Both the position numbers and the translations under genes were made by a program. Shown in pieces: positions 8,442-17,836 of a DNA stretch of 37,422 nt. Position 1 is the stretch's first letter; each line of letters opens with the position of its first letter. A model generated the notes under the pieces. It was not told the DNA's origin, ran no database searches, and saw only the letters and a program-made list of their open reading frames with translations. The DNA is from Halobacteriales archaeon QS_8_69_26. Lineage in GTDB: Archaea; Halobacteriota; Halobacteria; Halobacteriales; SW-7-71-33. Location of the stretch: assembly GCA_003023195.1 (NCBI GenBank), contig PXRX01000043.1:80643-118064 (forward strand). Direction: 5' to 3'.

Positions 8442-8626
8442 TGTCCGAGAGCGAGCAACGGGACCCCGACGCCGAGGAGGCCGAGGAGCAGGAAAAGACC
8501 GGCAACACCCACGTCTGCCGGATGACCGGGCGCGAGCAGGGACTGGTCGGCAAGTACGACATCTGGCTGAGCCGACAGTCCTTCCGCGAGGTCGCGCGGG
8601 ACATGGGATTCGAGAAGTACGACTGA
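8441..8626 (+). CDS. rps14: 30S ribosomal protein S14 (uS14), zinc-less form
   Basis: This short archaeal S14 (61 residues) has the core [14 protein letters not shown] and [14 protein letters not shown]. The family usually carries a C-x2-C...C-x2-C zinc site. Here only one Cys remains (C26, in HVCRMTG); its partner is Thr and the second pair is replaced by Ser (LSRQSFRE). The protein therefore cannot bind zinc in the usual way. Whether this is general in halophiles cannot be told from this window. The first 20 residues are an acidic extension. S14 lies in the head of the small subunit. Confidence 0.93.
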   Translation: MSESEQRDPDAEEAEEQEKTGNTHVCRMTGREQGLVGKYDIWLSRQSFREVARDMGFEKYD

Positions 8627-9018
8627 TGACGGCGAACGATCCACTGGCGAGCGCGCTCTCGGGGCTCGACAACGCCGAGAGCGTCGGCCACCTCACACAC
8701 GAGGTATCGCCCGCCTCGAACCAGATCGGTCAGGTGCTGGAGGTCTTCTACGACCGCGGCTACATCGACGGCTTCGAGTTCGTCGAGGACGGCAAGGCCG
8801 GCAGGTTCGAGGTCGAACTGAACGGACGCATAAACGAGTGTGGACCGGTCAAGCCCCGGTACTCGGCCGCGGCGGACGGCTTCGAGAAGTGGGAGAAGCG
8901 GTTCCTGCCGGCCCGGGACTTCGGGTCGCTGATCGTCTCCACCTCGCACGGCGTCATGAGCCACTACGAGTCCCGGTCGGAGGGCATCGGTGGCCAGATA
9001 ATCGCCTACGTGTACTGA
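8626..9018 (+). CDS. rps8: 30S ribosomal protein S8 (uS8)
   Basis: S8 is a primary binder of the central domain of 16S rRNA. The protein has the normal archaeal length of 130 residues. It starts [18 protein letters not shown], has the EVSPASNQIGQVLEVFYDRGYIDGF segment and ends with SLIVSTSHGVMSHYESRSEGIGGQIIAYVY, the conserved S8 signature. The ATG shares its A with the S14 stop, and its TGA overlaps the L6 ATG. Confidence 0.96.
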   Translation: MTANDPLASALSGLDNAESVGHLTHEVSPASNQIGQVLEVFYDRGYIDGFEFVEDGKAGRFEVELNGRINECGPVKPRYSAAADGFEKWEKRFLPARDFGSLIVSTSHGVMSHYESRSEGIGGQIIAYVY

Positions 9019-9548
9019 TGCGAGCAGAAATCGAGATCCCAGACGAGGTAACGGCCGAGGTCGACGGCCTCCAGTTCCGCGCCGAGGGTCCCAACGGGAC
9101 CGTCGAGAAGCGCCTCTGGTACCCCGACGTGACGGTGTCGGTCGAGGACGGCCGCGTGGTCGTCGAGAGTCCCAACGAGGACGCCAAGACGGCGTCGACC
9201 GTCGGGACCTTCGAGAGCCACGTCAGGAACGCGTTCCACGGCGTGACGGAGGGCTGGACCTACGAGATGGAAATCAACTACGAACACTTCCCGATGCAGG
9301 TCCGGGTCGAGGGCGACGAGGTCGTCATCGAGAACTTCCTGGGCGAGGCCGCGCCACGGCGGTGTGCCGTCCTCGGCGACACCGAGGTCGAGGTCGACGA
9401 ACCGGTCGTCACCCTGCGCGGCCCCGACAAGGAGGCCGTCGGTCAGACGGCCGGTAACATCCAGGAGACCACCCGGATCACGGACAAGGACACGCGCGTC
9501 TTCGAGGACGGCGTGTTCATCACCGAGAAACCGGAGGTGACCCACTGA
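9018..9548 (+). CDS. rpl6: 50S ribosomal protein L6 (uL6)
   Basis: L6 sits at the base of the L7/L12 stalk near the sarcin-ricin loop. ATG 9018 overlaps the S8 stop and gives [20 protein letters not shown]; the frame is open further upstream but only within S8. The 176 residues include the duplicated L6 fold, with [34 protein letters not shown] and [14 protein letters not shown]. The stop shares a base with the eL32 ATG. Confidence 0.96.
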   Translation: MRAEIEIPDEVTAEVDGLQFRAEGPNGTVEKRLWYPDVTVSVEDGRVVVESPNEDAKTASTVGTFESHVRNAFHGVTEGWTYEMEINYEHFPMQVRVEGDEVVIENFLGEAAPRRCAVLGDTEVEVDEPVVTLRGPDKEAVGQTAGNIQETTRITDKDTRVFEDGVFITEKPEVTH

Positions 9549-10285
9549 TGGCGGACCCCGAGGAACTCGAGGACATCAGCGGCGTCGGCGAGTCGAAGGC
9601 CGAGTCGCTCCGCGAGGCCGGGTTCGAGAGCGTCGAGGACGTCGCGGGAGCGACCCAGGACGAACTCTCGGAGGTCTCCGGGATCGGCAACGCCCTGGCG
9701 GCCCGGATCAAGGCCGACGTGGGCGAACTGGAGATCGAAGAGGAGACCGAGGCCGAGATCGAAGACCAGGAGCCGGAACCCGAACCCGAGGAGGAAGCAG
9801 CCGAGGCCGAGGAAGACGAGGAGGTCGAGACGGTGGTGCGCCCGCGGGGCCACGCCGACGAGACCCCCGACCTGGACGACGAGACCGAGCGGTTGCTCGA
9901 CGAGCGCCGCCGGGAGGACGTCCACCAGTTCAACCGGCAGGACCACCACAAGAAAAAGCGCCTGCCCTCCTCGTGGCGGCGACCGCGGGGCATTCACTCG
10001 AAACAGCGCGAGCGAGTCAAGGGCAAAGGCGCGGTCGTCGAGGCCGGACACCGGTCGCCCGCCGCGGTCCGGGGCAAACACCCCAGTGGCTTCGAGGAGG
10101 TCCGGGTCCACAGGCCCGACGACCTCGACGGCGTCGACCCCGACTCCGAGGCGGTCCGCATCGCCTCGGCGGTCGGCGGCCGCAAGCGCGAGCGCATCGA
10201 GGACCGCGCCCAGGAGATGGGCGTGCGGGTGCTCAACCCGACCTACGAGGAGGTTCCCGCCGAGGAGGTGGAGACCGATGAGTGA
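9548..10285 (+). CDS. rpl32e: 50S ribosomal protein eL32 with N-terminal helix-hairpin-helix domain
   Basis: The C-terminal 120 residues are eL32: [41 protein letters not shown] and the end [23 protein letters not shown]. They are preceded by a helix-hairpin-helix domain (about residues 1-60; [17 protein letters not shown] and [17 protein letters not shown]) of the type in DNA-repair proteins, joined by an acidic linker (about residues 62-105). This fusion is known in haloarchaea. The gene ends eight bases inside eL19. Confidence 0.95.
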   Translation: MADPEELEDISGVGESKAESLREAGFESVEDVAGATQDELSEVSGIGNALAARIKADVGELEIEEETEAEIEDQEPEPEPEEEAAEAEEDEEVETVVRPRGHADETPDLDDETERLLDERRREDVHQFNRQDHHKKKRLPSSWRRPRGIHSKQRERVKGKGAVVEAGHRSPAAVRGKHPSGFEEVRVHRPDDLDGVDPDSEAVRIASAVGGRKRERIEDRAQEMGVRVLNPTYEEVPAEEVETDE

Positions 10286-10727
10286 CCTGTCCGCCCAGCG
10301 CCGCCTGGCGGCGGACGTGCTGGAGGTCGGCGAGAACAAGGTCTGGCTCGACCCCGAGCGCCAGGGCGACATCGCCGAGGCCATCACCCGCGAGGAGGTC
10401 CGCGAACTGGTCGAGGAGGGTGCCATCCGCGCCGAGGGCACCCGCGGCAACTCCCGCGGCCGGGGCCGCGAGCGAACCGAGAAGCGCTCGTACGGCCACC
10501 GGAAGGGGGCCGGCTCCCGGAAGGGGAAGGCCGGCGCCCGCCAGGACCCCAAGGCCGACTGGTCGGCGCGGATCCGCGCCCAGCGGAAGAAGCTGCGGGA
10601 GCTACGGGACTCGGGCGAGCTGACGCCCGCCCAGTACCGCGAGCTCTACAACAAGGCCAACGGCGGCGAGTTCCGGAGCGTCGAGCGACTGACCAACTAC
10701 ATCGAAAACAACTACGGTGAAATCTGA
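10278..10727 (+). CDS. rpl19e: 50S ribosomal protein eL19
   Basis: This is a 149-residue archaeal/eukaryotic-specific large-subunit protein. [26 protein letters not shown] and [28 protein letters not shown] are the typical N-terminal domain and long basic helix; the end is [18 protein letters not shown]. The ATG lies within the end of eL32, and its TGA overlaps the L18 ATG. Confidence 0.96.
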   Translation: MSDLSAQRRLAADVLEVGENKVWLDPERQGDIAEAITREEVRELVEEGAIRAEGTRGNSRGRGRERTEKRSYGHRKGAGSRKGKAGARQDPKADWSARIRAQRKKLRELRDSGELTPAQYRELYNKANGGEFRSVERLTNYIENNYGEI

Positions 10728-11278
10728 TGGCGACTGGACCCAGATACAAGGTGCCGATGCGGCGTCGGCGCGAGGTCCGGACCGATTACCACCAGCGGTT
10801 GCGCCTGCTGAAATCCGGGCGACCACGGCTCGTCGCTCGCAAGAGCAACGGGCACGTCAGGGCGCAGCTGATCGTTCCGGGCTCGCAGGGTGACGAGACG
10901 GTGGCGAGCGCACACTCCAGCGACCTCTCGGAGTACGGCTGGGAGGCCCCCACGGGTAACCTCCCTGCGGCGTACCTGACCGGGCTGCTCGCGGGACGAC
11001 GGGCGGTCGAGGCCGGCCTGGAGGAGGCCGTCCTCGACATCGGCCTGAACTCCCCGACTCCCGGCTCGAAGGTGTTCGCCGTCCAGGAGGGCGCGATAGA
11101 CGCCGGCCTGGAGGTCCCGCACAACGACGACGTGCTGGCCGACTGGTCGCGGACCCGCGGCGAGCACATCGCGGAGTACGCCGAGAGCCTGGACGAACCC
11201 CTCTACAGCGGGGAGTTCGACGCGACCGACCTCCCCGAGCACTTCGACGAGACCCGGGAGGTGCTACTCGAAGAATGA
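10727..11278 (+). CDS. rpl18: 50S ribosomal protein L18 (uL18)
   Basis: L18 binds 5S rRNA with L5. The 183-residue archaeal form begins [25 protein letters not shown] and contains [34 protein letters not shown] and [25 protein letters not shown]. The acidic C-terminal extension is usual for haloarchaea. The stop overlaps S5 by four bases (ATGA). Confidence 0.96.
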   Translation: MATGPRYKVPMRRRREVRTDYHQRLRLLKSGRPRLVARKSNGHVRAQLIVPGSQGDETVASAHSSDLSEYGWEAPTGNLPAAYLTGLLAGRRAVEAGLEEAVLDIGLNSPTPGSKVFAVQEGAIDAGLEVPHNDDVLADWSRTRGEHIAEYAESLDEPLYSGEFDATDLPEHFDETREVLLEE

Positions 11279-11937
11279 GCCAGAACGACTACGACGACGG
11301 CTGGGAACCTCGAACGAGGCTCGGCCAGAAGGTACAGGACGAGGAGATAACCTCGATGGACCAGGCCCTGGAGTCGGGCCTGCCCCTGAAGGAACCCGAG
11401 GTCGTCGACCAGCTCCTGCCGGGGCTGGACGACGAGGTGCTGGACATCAACATGGTCCAGCGGATGACCGACTCCGGTCGCCGGGTGAAGTTCCGGTGCG
11501 TCGTCGCCATCGGCAACCGCGACGGCTACGTCGGCTACGCCGAGGGCCGCGAGGACCAGGTCGGGGCCGCGATCCAGAAGGCCATCGACATCGCGAAGCT
11601 CAACCTCATCAAGGTCGACCGCGGCTCGGGCTCCTGGGAGGACCGCTCGGACGAGCCCCACTCCCTGAAGCGCCGCACCGAGGGCAAGGCCGGTTCCGTC
11701 ACGGTGGAACTGATGCCGGCCCCGCTCGGACTGGGCGTCGCCGCCAGCGACACGGTCGGCGCCGTCCTCGAACTCGCGGGCATCGAGAACGCCTGGACGA
11801 AGTCCTACGGCAACACCCGCACCACGATCAACCTCGCGAAGGCGACGTTCAACGCCCTGGAGAAGGTGTCCTTCGAGGGCGCCCGCCGCAGCGACCGCAT
11901 CGTAGAGGAACTCGGCGAGGAGGTCGTCGAACGATGA
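11275..11937 (+). CDS. rps5: 30S ribosomal protein S5 (uS5)
   Basis: S5 helps form the mRNA entry site and acts in decoding accuracy. The 220-residue archaeal form has [28 protein letters not shown] (double-stranded RNA-binding fold) and the C-terminal [32 protein letters not shown]. It is coupled to L18 upstream and L30 downstream, each by an ATGA overlap. Confidence 0.96.
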   Translation: MSQNDYDDGWEPRTRLGQKVQDEEITSMDQALESGLPLKEPEVVDQLLPGLDDEVLDINMVQRMTDSGRRVKFRCVVAIGNRDGYVGYAEGREDQVGAAIQKAIDIAKLNLIKVDRGSGSWEDRSDEPHSLKRRTEGKAGSVTVELMPAPLGLGVAASDTVGAVLELAGIENAWTKSYGNTRTTINLAKATFNALEKVSFEGARRSDRIVEELGEEVVER

Positions 11938-12395
11938 AAGCGGTCGTCCAGCTTCGCGGCGAGGTGAACATGGCCGGCGACGTCGAGGACACCCTGGACA
12001 TGCTCAACGTGGGCCGGGTCAACCACTGCACGCTGGTCCCCGAGACGCCCGCCTACGAGGGGATGATCACGAAGGTCAACGACTACGTCGCCCACGGCGA
12101 GCCCTCCCAGTCGGTCCTGGCCACGGTGCTTCGAAACAGGGCCCAGAGCGAGGACGGCGAGCCCGTCAGCGACGAGTGGGTCGCCGACACCACCGACTAC
12201 GGCGACGTCGACGAACTGGCCGAGGCCCTGCTCTCCGAGGAGACGACCCTCCGGGACGCGGGCCTGTCGCCGGTGTTGCGCCTGCACCCGCCCCGTGGCG
12301 GTCACGACGGCGTCAAGGGGCCGACCATCGAGGGCGGCCAGATCGGCCAGCACTCCACCGAGGAGATGGACGAACTCCTGGAGGCGATGCGATAA
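11934..12395 (+). CDS. rpl30: 50S ribosomal protein L30 (uL30)
   Basis: This is the long archaeal L30 (153 residues) with [38 protein letters not shown] and [16 protein letters not shown] as the compact core. The archaeal C-terminal part ends in [26 protein letters not shown]. The ATG lies in the S5 stop and its TAA shares a base with the L15 ATG. Confidence 0.96.
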   Translation: MKAVVQLRGEVNMAGDVEDTLDMLNVGRVNHCTLVPETPAYEGMITKVNDYVAHGEPSQSVLATVLRNRAQSEDGEPVSDEWVADTTDYGDVDELAEALLSEETTLRDAGLSPVLRLHPPRGGHDGVKGPTIEGGQIGQHSTEEMDELLEAMR

Positions 12396-12880
12396 TGACT
12401 GACAAGAAAGACAGACAGCGCGGCACCCGGACCCGCGGAGGCGGCAGCCACAAGGGCCAGCGCGGCGCCGGCAACCGTGGCGGTCGCGGTGCGGCGGGAC
12501 GGGACAAGCACGAACGGCAATTGCACGGACCGCTCGGCAAGCACGGGTTCACCCGTCCCGAGGACGTCCAGGAGGAGGTCCTGGAGGTCAACGTCGGCCG
12601 CCTCGACGAGGACGCCATCCTCTTCGCGGCCGAGGGGGTCGCCGAGGAGGAGGACGGCGCGTACGTCCTCGACGCGCGCGACGTCGTCGAGGACGGCCAC
12701 GAGGCCGACGCCGTGAAGGTGCTCGGCGGCGGCCAGGTCCACAACGAACTGGTCGTCACTGCCGACGCCTTCAGCGCAGGGGCCCGCCAGCTCATCGAGG
12801 AGGCCGGCGGCGAGGCACGCCTCAGCGACCGCGCGGAGCGGGAGACCGAAAGGGATTCAACGGACAACTCGCAGGAGTAA
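12395..12880 (+). CDS. rpl15: 50S ribosomal protein L15 (uL15)
   Basis: L15 is a late-assembly large-subunit protein with a long basic N-terminal arm. The arm is seen as DRQRGTRTRGGGSHKGQRGAGNRGGRGAAGRDKHE, followed by HGPLGKHGFTRP. The globular domain has VKVLGGGQVHNELVVTADAFSAGARQLIEEAGG. Length 161 is normal. It is the last ribosomal gene of the cluster; SecY follows seven bases later. Confidence 0.96.
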   Translation: MTDKKDRQRGTRTRGGGSHKGQRGAGNRGGRGAAGRDKHERQLHGPLGKHGFTRPEDVQEEVLEVNVGRLDEDAILFAAEGVAEEEDGAYVLDARDVVEDGHEADAVKVLGGGQVHNELVVTADAFSAGARQLIEEAGGEARLSDRAERETERDSTDNSQE

Positions 12881-12887
12881 GCTAAGC

Positions 12888-14354
12888 ATGGGCTGGAAGG
12901 AGACCGCCGAACCTGTACTCACCCGGATGCCCGGCGTCAGGCGCCCGGAGGGGCACGTCCCCTTCAAGCGCAAGCTGGGCTGGACGGCCGGGGTCCTCGT
13001 GCTGTATTTCTTCCTGACGAACGTCACCCTCTGGGGAATGGCCGGCGAGGGGACGGACCTGTTCGGACAGTTCCGTTCCATCCTCGCCGGGTCCCAGGGG
13101 TCGCTGATGCACCTCGGGATCGGCCCGATCGTCACCGCGTCGATCGTCCTGCAGTTGCTCGGCGGGGCCGACCTCCTGGGGCTGGACACCGACGACCCCC
13201 GGGACCAGGTGCTCTACCAGGGCCTCCAGAAGCTCCTGGTCGTCGTGATGTCGGCGGTGACCGCCTTCCCGATGGTGTTCGCCGGCGGCTTCCTGCCCGC
13301 TGGCACCATCGACATCGCGGGGACGTCCCTGTCGGGGACGGAGGTCCAGACGCTCATGTTCCTCCAGATCTTCATCGGCGGGATCCTGATCCTGTTCATG
13401 GACGAGATCGTGAGTAAGTGGGGCGTCGGGTCCGGTGTCGGCCTGTTCATCATCGCCGGCGTCAGCCAGCGGCTGATGGGCGGATTCATCGGTCCGAACG
13501 GCTTCTTCGCCACGTGGATCGCGATCATCACCGGCGAACAGCAACTCGGCTCCATCGTCGGGGGCACCGGCCTCCAGGTGGCCGTCTTCGGCGACGGTGA
13601 CCTGCTGGCGCTGTTCACCACCTTCCTCATCTTCGCGGTCGTCGTCTACGCGGAGTCGGTCCGGGTGGAGATCCCCCTCAGCCACGCCCGGGTGAAGGGC
13701 GCGCGGGGTCGGTTCCCCGTGAAGCTCATCTACGCCAGCGTCCTGCCGATGATTCTCGTCCGGGCGCTCCAGGCGAACATCCAGTTCGCCGGGCGGATCC
13801 TCCGCTCGCAGATGGGCGATAGCATGCCCGCGTGGCTCGGCGAGTACTCGGTCCAGGGCGGCAGCGCACAGCCCACCGGCGGGCTCTTCTACTTCACCGC
13901 CCCGGTCCGGACCCCCGACCAGTGGATGTGGTGGCTCCCCGGGTCGACCGCCAGCGCCCATCCCCCCTGGGAGATCCTGTTACGGATCGGGGTCGACCTC
14001 ACCTTCATGGTGATCGGCGGGGCCATCTTCGCCATCTTCTGGGTCGAGACGACCGGGATGGGCCCGAAGGACACCGCCGAACAGATCCACAACTCCGGGA
14101 TGCAGATCCCCGGGTTCCGCCAGAACGTCGGCGTCATCGAGAAGGTCATGGAGCGGTACATCCCGCAGGTGACCGTGATCGGCGGTGCCCTCGTCGGTCT
14201 GCTGGCGGTCGGTGCCAACATGCTCGGGACTATCGGGCAAGTGTCCGGCACCGGCCTGCTGCTGACGGTGAGCATCACCTACAAGATCTACGAGGAGATC
14301 GCAGAGGAGCAGTTGATGGAGATGCACCCGATGATGCGCCAGATGTTCGGGTAA
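12888..14354 (+). CDS. secY: protein translocase subunit SecY
   Basis: SecY is the channel of the Sec translocon in the cytoplasmic membrane, working with SecE and Sec-beta. The 488-residue protein starts GWKETAEPVLTRMPGVRRPEG, then TM1 (LGWTAGVLVLYFFLTNVTLWG), the plug region and about ten membrane segments. The cytoplasmic loop VYAESVRVEIPLSHARVKGARGRFPVKLIYASVLPMILVRAL is the ribosome-binding loop typical of SecY. The end has GTGLLLTVSITYKIYEEIAEEQL. It closes the spc-type operon. In many archaea adk follows secY, but here a metal ATPase with its own upstream region does. Confidence 0.97.
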   Translation: MGWKETAEPVLTRMPGVRRPEGHVPFKRKLGWTAGVLVLYFFLTNVTLWGMAGEGTDLFGQFRSILAGSQGSLMHLGIGPIVTASIVLQLLGGADLLGLDTDDPRDQVLYQGLQKLLVVVMSAVTAFPMVFAGGFLPAGTIDIAGTSLSGTEVQTLMFLQIFIGGILILFMDEIVSKWGVGSGVGLFIIAGVSQRLMGGFIGPNGFFATWIAIITGEQQLGSIVGGTGLQVAVFGDGDLLALFTTFLIFAVVVYAESVRVEIPLSHARVKGARGRFPVKLIYASVLPMILVRALQANIQFAGRILRSQMGDSMPAWLGEYSVQGGSAQPTGGLFYFTAPVRTPDQWMWWLPGSTASAHPPWEILLRIGVDLTFMVIGGAIFAIFWVETTGMGPKDTAEQIHNSGMQIPGFRQNVGVIEKVMERYIPQVTVIGGALVGLLAVGANMLGTIGQVSGTGLLLTVSITYKIYEEIAEEQLMEMHPMMRQMFG

Positions 14355-14417
14355 CCGACCCGGATATCCTGCCTCCGACGAACTAGCGATTCTCCCGTTC
14401 TCGACCGACTATCGACA

Positions 14418-14447
14418 GATCCGTCGCCGAACGGATCGCCTATACGC
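14418..14447 (+). promoter_or_regulatory. inverted repeat and TATA-like box before the P-type ATPase
   Basis: A perfect 7-base inverted repeat GATCCGT-N6-ACGGATC (14418-14437) is followed at once by CTATACG (about 14439-14445), a possible TATA box. A Shine-Dalgarno GGAGG (14481-14485) lies ten bases before the GTG at 14496, so a leader-bearing transcript is expected. The inverted repeat could be an operator for a metal-responsive regulator or a terminator for the secY operon; no T-run follows it. Confidence 0.4.
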
Positions 14448-14495
14448 TGTCGGGCGCTACGACCACCCAGGAACCCCGTACGGGGAGGATCCACC

Positions 14496-17084
14496 GTGAC
14501 CGCGAACGACCGCGACGGGACGGGGTGTGCCCTCTGCGGGCGGTCGACGGCCGGACACGAGGTCCGGGCCGACGACGGCCGCACCTTCTGTAGCCGGGGG
14601 TGTCTGGACGTGGACGATGCCCTCGGAGCGGCGGACGATGCCGGTCCGGACCCGGAGGAGTCGGGATCGGATCCGATCCGAACCGACGATCCGGACTCCG
14701 AGGGCCTCGCTCCCGGCCCGACCCGGACGTTCTTCGCGGTCGAGGGAACCTCCCGCCCGGCCGACGAAGCGTTCCTCGAATCGGCCGCCGAGGACCTGGA
14801 CGGCGTCGAGGCCGCGGAGGCGAGTTACGTCACGGGCACGGTCCGGGTGGACCACGACCCCGACCGGGCCGCGACCGACGAGGTGGCGGCCGCATTGAGC
14901 AGGATCGGGTACGAGGCCGACCGGCGGCGGACCCACGGCGAGGGGACCGCGGACCGCCGGGACCAGTCCGGCCGGACGCCGGGCGAGCGGAAGCGATCGA
15001 CCGAGGAGGCGCTCTCGATGCGGTACGTCGTCGGGGTCGTCTTCGGGTCGTTCATGCTGTTGCCCTACCTTGTGTTCCTCTACCCCGCCTACCTCGGGCA
15101 GGCGATGGGCGGCGGGCCGCTCGCGCCGTTCGCCCGGACACTGGGGAACGCGAGCATCGCCGCGATGCTCCCGCTGTTCGCCGCGGTCACCGGGGTCGTC
15201 CTGTTCTTCTCCGGGATCCAGGTCCTCCGGGGTGGCTACGTGAGCCTCACCCTGCGCCGGGCGACGACGGATCTCCTGGTCTCGCTCACCGTCGTGAGCG
15301 CCTACCTCTACGGGGTGTGGGCGCTGTTGCTCGGTCGGAATCACGCGTACTTCGACCTCACCGTCGTCGTCGCGGCGGGGGTCACCGGCGTGGCGTTCTA
15401 CGAGGCGACGGTCAAGCGCCGGGCGCTGGACCGGCTCACGGACCTGACGACCTCCGGGGTGGAGGCGGCCCGGCGTGTCGAGGACGGGGGGACGACGGAG
15501 GTACCCGTCGAGGACCTCGCGCCGGACGACAGGGTACTCGTCCAGGCCGGCGAGCGGGTCCCCGTCGACGGTACGCTCGCAGAGGGCGAGTGTACGGTCG
15601 ACGAGTCGGTCGTCACCGGGGAGTCCCTGCCGGCGGTCAAGCGGGCCGGCGACCGGGTCGTGGGCGGGAGCGTGGTGACCGCCGACGCCGCAGTGATCGC
15701 GGTCGGCGAGGGGGCCGTCAGCACCATCGACCGGATCACCGAGGCCCTCTGGCGGATCCAGAGCGCGGACCACGGGGTCCAGCGCCGGGCCGACGGGCTC
15801 GCGGCGCGGGCGTTCCCGGTCGTCGTCGGGGCGGTCCTCCTCGCGGTCGTCGCCGCCCTGGTGACCCGGACGCCACTGGCGGCGGTCCCGCTCTCGGTCA
15901 TGCTCGCGGTGGTGGTCTGCTGTCCCTGGGCGCTCGGGCTGGCGACCCCCGTGTCGACGGCGACGGCCATCGAGGAAGCACTGGCGGAAGGGATCGTCGT
16001 CTTCGAGGACGCGGTGTTCGAGCGCCTCCGGGACGTCGACGTCGTCGCCCTCGACAAGACGGGGACCCTGACGACCGGCGAGATGTCGGTCGTGGACGGG
16101 ACCGGTCCGGAGGAGCTACTGGTCGCCGCCGGTGCCCTGGAGCGCCGGGCCTCACATCCCGCCGCGGCGGCGATAGCCGAAGCGTTCGCGCCCGGCGACG
16201 ACGGTGCCGACGGCACGGGCACTCCTGGGGACGAAGAGGGCGACCCGGACGACGGGGCGAGCGATCCCGACTCGGCGGACGCGACCGCTGACGGGGGATC
16301 GGACCTCCCCGAAGAGGTGTCCGGATCCGACGGCGGTGACGGCCCGACCGTGACGGAGTTCCACACCCACGCGACGGGCGTCGAGGGGACGGTCGATGAC
16401 GACTCGGTCCTCGTCGGCCACCCCGCCCTCTTCGCGGCGCGGGGCTGGGAGCTGAGCCCGGGTATCGAGGAGCGGGTCGCGGACGCCCGGGAGGTCGGTC
16501 GCCTGCCGGTGGTCGTCGGGCGGGAGGGGAGCGCAGGTGGGCTGGTCGTCCTCGGCGACGAGTACCGCGAGGGGTGGGCGGACGCGGTGGCCGACCTTGC
16601 CGGCCGGGGAGTCGAGGTGGTCGTCCTCAGCGGCGACGACGGCGCGGTGACCGGCCCCGCCGCCGAGAGCCCGCACGTCGACCGCGTCTTCGCCGGGGTA
16701 CCACCGGAGGGCAAGACCGCCGCGATCCGTCGGCTGGGCGACGGGCGACGGGTGGCGATGGTGGGCGACGGAACCAACGACGCGCCCGCCCTGGCTGCCG
16801 CGGACCTGGGGATCGCCCTGGGGAGTGGCACCGCGCTGGCGTCGGACGCCGCCGACGTCGCGGTCGCGGACGACGACCTCGGGGCGGTGACGACGGCGTT
16901 CGACCTCTCCGCTGCGGCCGGGGCACGCGTCCGCCGGAACACCGCGCTGGCGTTCGTCTACAACGCCATCGCGATCCCGGTGGCACTGGCCGGCCTGATG
17001 AACCCGCTGTTCGCGATGGTCGCGACCCTCGTGACGGGCGGTCTGATCGCCCTCAATTCGGCCCGGCCGCTCCTGGGGGACTGA
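14496..17084 (+). CDS. heavy-metal P1B-type ATPase with CCPW membrane motif
   Basis: This is a membrane pump that exports (or possibly imports) a transition metal using ATP; copper is the commonest substrate of relatives. GTG 14496 is supported by a GGAGG site. The order is a Cys cluster C11-x2-C14...C32-x3-C36 (TRASH/YHS-like); an HMA-like fold at about residues 77-148 whose CxxC is replaced (GTSRPADEAF); membrane segments; TGES (374-377); the membrane metal motif CCPW (475-478) where the family usually has CPC; DKTGT with the phosphorylated D520; an HP motif (RRASHPAAAA); an acidic low-complexity insert in the nucleotide-binding domain (about 569-617); and GDGTNDAP. Loss of CxxC plus CPW makes the metal uncertain. 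Confidence 0.88.
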   Translation: MTANDRDGTGCALCGRSTAGHEVRADDGRTFCSRGCLDVDDALGAADDAGPDPEESGSDPIRTDDPDSEGLAPGPTRTFFAVEGTSRPADEAFLESAAEDLDGVEAAEASYVTGTVRVDHDPDRAATDEVAAALSRIGYEADRRRTHGEGTADRRDQSGRTPGERKRSTEEALSMRYVVGVVFGSFMLLPYLVFLYPAYLGQAMGGGPLAPFARTLGNASIAAMLPLFAAVTGVVLFFSGIQVLRGGYVSLTLRRATTDLLVSLTVVSAYLYGVWALLLGRNHAYFDLTVVVAAGVTGVAFYEATVKRRALDRLTDLTTSGVEAARRVEDGGTTEVPVEDLAPDDRVLVQAGERVPVDGTLAEGECTVDESVVTGESLPAVKRAGDRVVGGSVVTADAAVIAVGEGAVSTIDRITEALWRIQSADHGVQRRADGLAARAFPVVVGAVLLAVVAALVTRTPLAAVPLSVMLAVVVCCPWALGLATPVSTATAIEEALAEGIVVFEDAVFERLRDVDVVALDKTGTLTTGEMSVVDGTGPEELLVAAGALERRASHPAAAAIAEAFAPGDDGADGTGTPGDEEGDPDDGASDPDSADATADGGSDLPEEVSGSDGGDGPTVTEFHTHATGVEGTVDDDSVLVGHPALFAARGWELSPGIEERVADAREVGRLPVVVGREGSAGGLVVLGDEYREGWADAVADLAGRGVEVVVLSGDDGAVTGPAAESPHVDRVFAGVPPEGKTAAIRRLGDGRRVAMVGDGTNDAPALAAADLGIALGSGTALASDAADVAVADDDLGAVTTAFDLSAAAGARVRRNTALAFVYNAIAIPVALAGLMNPLFAMVATLVTGGLIALNSARPLLGD

Positions 17085-17155
17085 TCCGGATCGCCGGCGG
17101 GCGGGCCGCTCGTCCCCGCTCCGGACCGTCACTCCCCGGCCGTGACGAGCGAACA

Positions 17156-17162
17156 GATATAT
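17156..17162 (+). promoter_or_regulatory. TATA-like promoter of the 17189 membrane protein gene
   Basis: GATATAT stands out in GC-rich DNA and is centred about 30 bases before the ATG at 17189, the spacing of a leaderless haloarchaeal gene. Confidence 0.55.
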
Positions 17163-17188
17163 CCCCCGGGGCCGCTACCTTCACCCCG

Positions 17189-17686
17189 ATGCTCGGGGTC
17201 CTCCTGGGGATCGCGGTATGGCTGCTCTCCTTCCTGGCCCTCGGTCTCGGGGTTCTCGCGGCGCTGGACCCGGACCTCGTGGTCCTGTTCGACGTGGTGT
17301 TGACCTGGGCCCAGGTCCCCGTCGTTGCCTTGACCTACGTCACCCTGTACCGGGAGGGGCTTCCGGGGGGCGCGAGCGAACTCCGGGCGCTCCTCTCGTG
17401 GGCCGGCGGCGACGGCGGCGAGGACGTCTCCGAGACCGCGTTCAATCCGGCGCTGGCCGGCCTGGAACTCGGGGCGCTCCTGCTGGCGAGCGTGGGCCTC
17501 GCGCTCTGTACGCTGTTCTCGATATCCATCCTCGTCTCGGGCCTGACCGTCGTGGGCGGGTCGGTGGTCGACCCGACCCGGATCACCTTCGCGACCGTCG
17601 CCCCGAGCAACGCCTTCGCCACGTTCCTCGCCGGGGGGGTGCTCTGGCATGTCGCCCTGTTCGCGGAGGGGTTCGAGGGGGTCTAA
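17189..17686 (+). CDS. small integral membrane protein, function unknown
   Basis: This 165-residue protein has about four hydrophobic segments: an N-terminal one (LLGIAVWLLSFLALGLGVLA), FDVVLTWAQVPVVALTYVTL, ALAGLELGALLLASVGLALC through ISILVSGLTVV, and FATFLAGGVLWHVALFA. A polar loop with GGDGGEDVSETAFN lies between segments two and three. No catalytic motif is visible. The start is chosen from the TATA box 30 bases upstream. I do not recognise the family; it lies 104 bases after the metal ATPase on the same strand, but its own promoter argues against strict co-transcription. Confidence 0.7.
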   Translation: MLGVLLGIAVWLLSFLALGLGVLAALDPDLVVLFDVVLTWAQVPVVALTYVTLYREGLPGGASELRALLSWAGGDGGEDVSETAFNPALAGLELGALLLASVGLALCTLFSISILVSGLTVVGGSVVDPTRITFATVAPSNAFATFLAGGVLWHVALFAEGFEGV

Positions 17687-17836
17687 GGTCCCGGCGGCGG
17701 TCCCGACCGGTCGGACACCGGTGGTCCGTCCGGGGATCCGGTTCTCCGTTCCCGGGAGACCGGTCTTCCCGTCATATTGATGTGGGTGGGCGTCGGTGTA
17801 TGTACCGATGGGGCACTCGAAGGGAGGACGCCACCG

